Shown here in pieces: positions 5,692 to 6,771 of a stretch of DNA of 6,771 nucleotides; within the stretch, counting starts at the first letter, position 1, and each line of letters opens with the position of its first letter. The stretch is taken from the NCBI GenBank assembly GCA_003538615.1, contig DPRT01000155.1, positions 4,983 through 11,753 of the forward strand, written 5' to 3'. The DNA is from Holophagaceae bacterium. Its GTDB lineage: Bacteria > Acidobacteriota > Holophagae > Holophagales > Holophagaceae. Both the position numbers and the translations under genes were made by a program. A model generated the notes under the pieces. That model was not told the origin of the DNA. It worked only from the letters and a program-made list of their open reading frames with translations, and ran no database searches.

Positions 5692-6135
5692 TCAGCCTCC
5701 CAGCCCGGGCTTGATGGCGAAGTTGGCGGTGCTGAGGGCCACCAGGTGGTCACCGCAGGTGAGGCGGCACTCGAGGATGCCGCTGCGGCCGGAGATGCGC
5801 ACCACCTGGGCCTCGCCGCGCACCTCGCCCCGGGCGGGCTCCAGGTAGCGGATGTGCAGATCCGACGTGGCGAAGGGCATGGCGCCGTCGAAGGCCGTGC
5901 TCAGCGCCAGGGCGCTCACCATGTCCGCCATGGTGGCCAGCACGCCCCCGTTCACGTTGCCGCGGCTGCCGTTGATCACAGCCTTGGTGGGCACCAGCAC
6001 CATCACCGCCGCGCCGGGTCCCACGGATTCGATGCTGAGCCCCCACCCGCTGATGAGCGGCCAGGGATGGAAGCGGCCGCGCAGACGCTCCAGAAGATCC
6101 GGAGCGAGGGTCTCGGGGATCTGCGGCTTAGGCAT
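5692..6135 (-). CDS. PaaI/4HBT-type hotdog-fold thioesterase
   Basis: A 147-residue cytoplasmic hotdog protein likely to hydrolyse acyl- or aryl-CoA thioesters; the substrate is unknown. The central hotdog helix is clear in GNVNGGVLATMADMVSALAL (59-78). The family usually has HGG at this point, with Gly backbone amides forming the oxyanion hole; here it is NGG (N62-G64). D71 lies seven residues after the last Gly, as does the catalytic Asp of human THEM2. The strands that follow (ATSDLHIRYLEPARG, 89-103, then AQVVRISGRSGILECRLTCGD and ALSTANFAIKP) complete the fold. The ATG at 6135 has no strong Shine-Dalgarno. It lies 48 bases after mrp and one base before the channel gene, suggesting cotranscription without an obvious functional link. 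Family confidence is high, activity less so. Confidence 0.88.
   Translation of the reverse strand: MPKPQIPETLAPDLLERLRGRFHPWPLISGWGLSIESVGPGAAVMVLVPTKAVINGSRGNVNGGVLATMADMVSALALSTAFDGAMPFATSDLHIRYLEPARGEVRGEAQVVRISGRSGILECRLTCGDHLVALSTANFAIKPGLGG
5696..5701 (-). promoter_or_regulatory. Ribosome binding site deciding the channel start
   Basis: GGGAGG on the minus strand, five bases before the ATG at 5690 and within the last codons of the thioesterase gene. It supports the shorter 347-residue channel protein over a start at 5753. Confidence 0.8.
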
Positions 6136-6145
6136 GCTTGAGTGT

Positions 6146-6165
6146 AGCCGCCAGAGGGTGCGGCT
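6146..6165. other. Small inverted repeat between mrp and the thioesterase gene
   Basis: AGCCGC (6146-6151) and GCGGCT (6160-6165) can form a 6-bp GC-rich stem with an 8-base loop just upstream of the thioesterase start. No T-run follows on the minus strand, so it is not a standard terminator. It could modestly affect translation or RNA stability, or be chance in GC-rich DNA. Confidence 0.3.
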
Positions 6166-6183
6166 GCGGGGGGTTCCTGGGGG

Positions 6184-6771
6184 TCAGAGCTTCAGCATGC
6201 CCTTGAGGGTAGCGGCCATGTCCTGGAAGACCTTGGTCTGGGGGCTGTGGGGATGCTCCGCCACGAAGGGCTTGCCGCTGTCCCCGCCCTCGCGGATGGC
6301 CAGGTCGATGGGCACCTCGCCCAGGAAGGGCAGCTCCATGCGCAGCGCCGCGGCCTTCACGCCGCCGTGGCCGAAGATCTGGGTCTCCTTCCCGCAGCCG
6401 GGGCAGATGAAGCTGCTCATGTTCTCGACGATGCCGAGCACGGGCACCTTCACGGTCCCGAACATGCCGATGGCCTTCTTGGCGTCGAGGAAGGCCACAT
6501 CCTGGGGCGTGCTGACGATGACCGCGCCATCCACCTGGGCGTTCTGGATGAGGGTGAGCTGCACATCGCCGGTGCCGGGCGGCAGGTCGATGAAGAGCAC
6601 GTCCAGGTCACCCCAGGCCACGTCCTTCAGGAACTGCTGGAGGGCCTTGTTGAGCATGGCGCCGCGCCAGATGACCGGCCGGTCCTCCTCGATGAGCAGG
6701 CCCATGGACATGACCTTGATGCCGAACTTTTCCAGCGGCAGGATCTGGCCGTCGGGCGTGCCCAGGGGCGA
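6184..6771 (-). CDS. mrp: Mrp/NBP35 (ApbC)-family Fe-S cluster carrier ATPase, C-terminal part
   Basis: The last 195 residues of a cytoplasmic P-loop ATPase that carries and transfers Fe-S clusters to apoproteins. The frame is open to the right edge, so the N-terminus with the Walker A GKGGVGKS loop lies outside. Fragment residues: KVMSMGLL (19-26) with RPVIWRGAML (31-40), the family hallmark; LDVLFIDLPPGTGDVQLTL (56-74), the switch II/Walker B region; VSTPQDVAFLDAKKA (86-100); ENMSSFICPGCG (116-127), with C123 and C126 forming the CxxC that binds a bridging cluster at the dimer interface; and the FGHGG loop (133-137). The match to Mrp/ApbC is strong throughout. The downstream thioesterase begins 48 bases later on the same strand. 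The region continuing to the C-terminal LKGMLKL is intact. Confidence 0.96.
   Translation of the reverse strand, partial: SPLGTPDGQILPLEKFGIKVMSMGLLIEEDRPVIWRGAMLNKALQQFLKDVAWGDLDVLFIDLPPGTGDVQLTLIQNAQVDGAVIVSTPQDVAFLDAKKAIGMFGTVKVPVLGIVENMSSFICPGCGKETQIFGHGGVKAAALRMELPFLGEVPIDLAIREGGDSGKPFVAEHPHSPQTKVFQDMAATLKGMLKL

Noticed and set aside
4605..5714. A 369-codon plus-strand open frame opposite the channel gene
   Set aside because: His/Gln/Gly/Ala-rich with no family resemblance; the minus strand encodes a convincing pore plus RCK protein.

Overview
This is a GC-rich bacterial window with tightly packed genes and little intergenic sequence. The composition, the secreted M28 peptidase and the ACR3-type arsenic operon would suit Acidobacteriota of the Holophagae/Geothrix type. 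That placement is inferred from general character only, since no marker gene is present, and other high-GC groups such as deltaproteobacteria remain possible.

Left part (1-1129): an arsenic-resistance operon reads leftward on the minus strand. The order is arsR (637-1026), then a small AhpD/CMD-like protein with a seven-cysteine tail (305-640), then the start of an ACR3 arsenite efflux permease that runs off the left edge (1-275). arsR and the small gene overlap by ATGA. The ACR3 gene follows 29 bases later behind a good Shine-Dalgarno. A 103-base divergent intergenic region separates arsR from the next gene. It holds a candidate arsR promoter, an 18-bp inverted repeat that could be the ArsR operator, a polypurine tract, and a possible 10-codon leader ORF whose stop overlaps the arsR start.

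Middle (1130-2602): a single plus-strand gene encodes a secreted or periplasmic M28 zinc metallopeptidase resembling carboxypeptidase Q. It is divergent from the ars operon and convergent, with only 9 bases between stops, with the next gene.

Right part (2612-6771): four minus-strand genes lie head to tail. In transcription order they are an Mrp/NBP35-type Fe-S carrier ATPase (5' end beyond the window), a hotdog PaaI-like thioesterase, a two-TM potassium-channel-like protein with a full RCK_N-RCK_C module, and a CPA2-type cation:proton antiporter with an RCK_C domain only. Gaps between the last three are 1 and 4 bases, so they are probably one transcript, possibly with mrp (48-base gap). The channel and antiporter look like a paired ion/pH homeostasis unit.

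The most unusual points are the CMD-like protein that has lost its CxxC cysteines but carries a metal-binding-like tail, the channel filter reading TVGFRE instead of TVGYGD/TVGFGE, the RCK_C-only antiporter coupled to an RCK-bearing channel, and the leader ORF/inverted repeat at arsR. I see no rRNA, tRNA, CRISPR, insertion sequence, convincing terminator or origin. No stretch over 300 bases lacks a gene.
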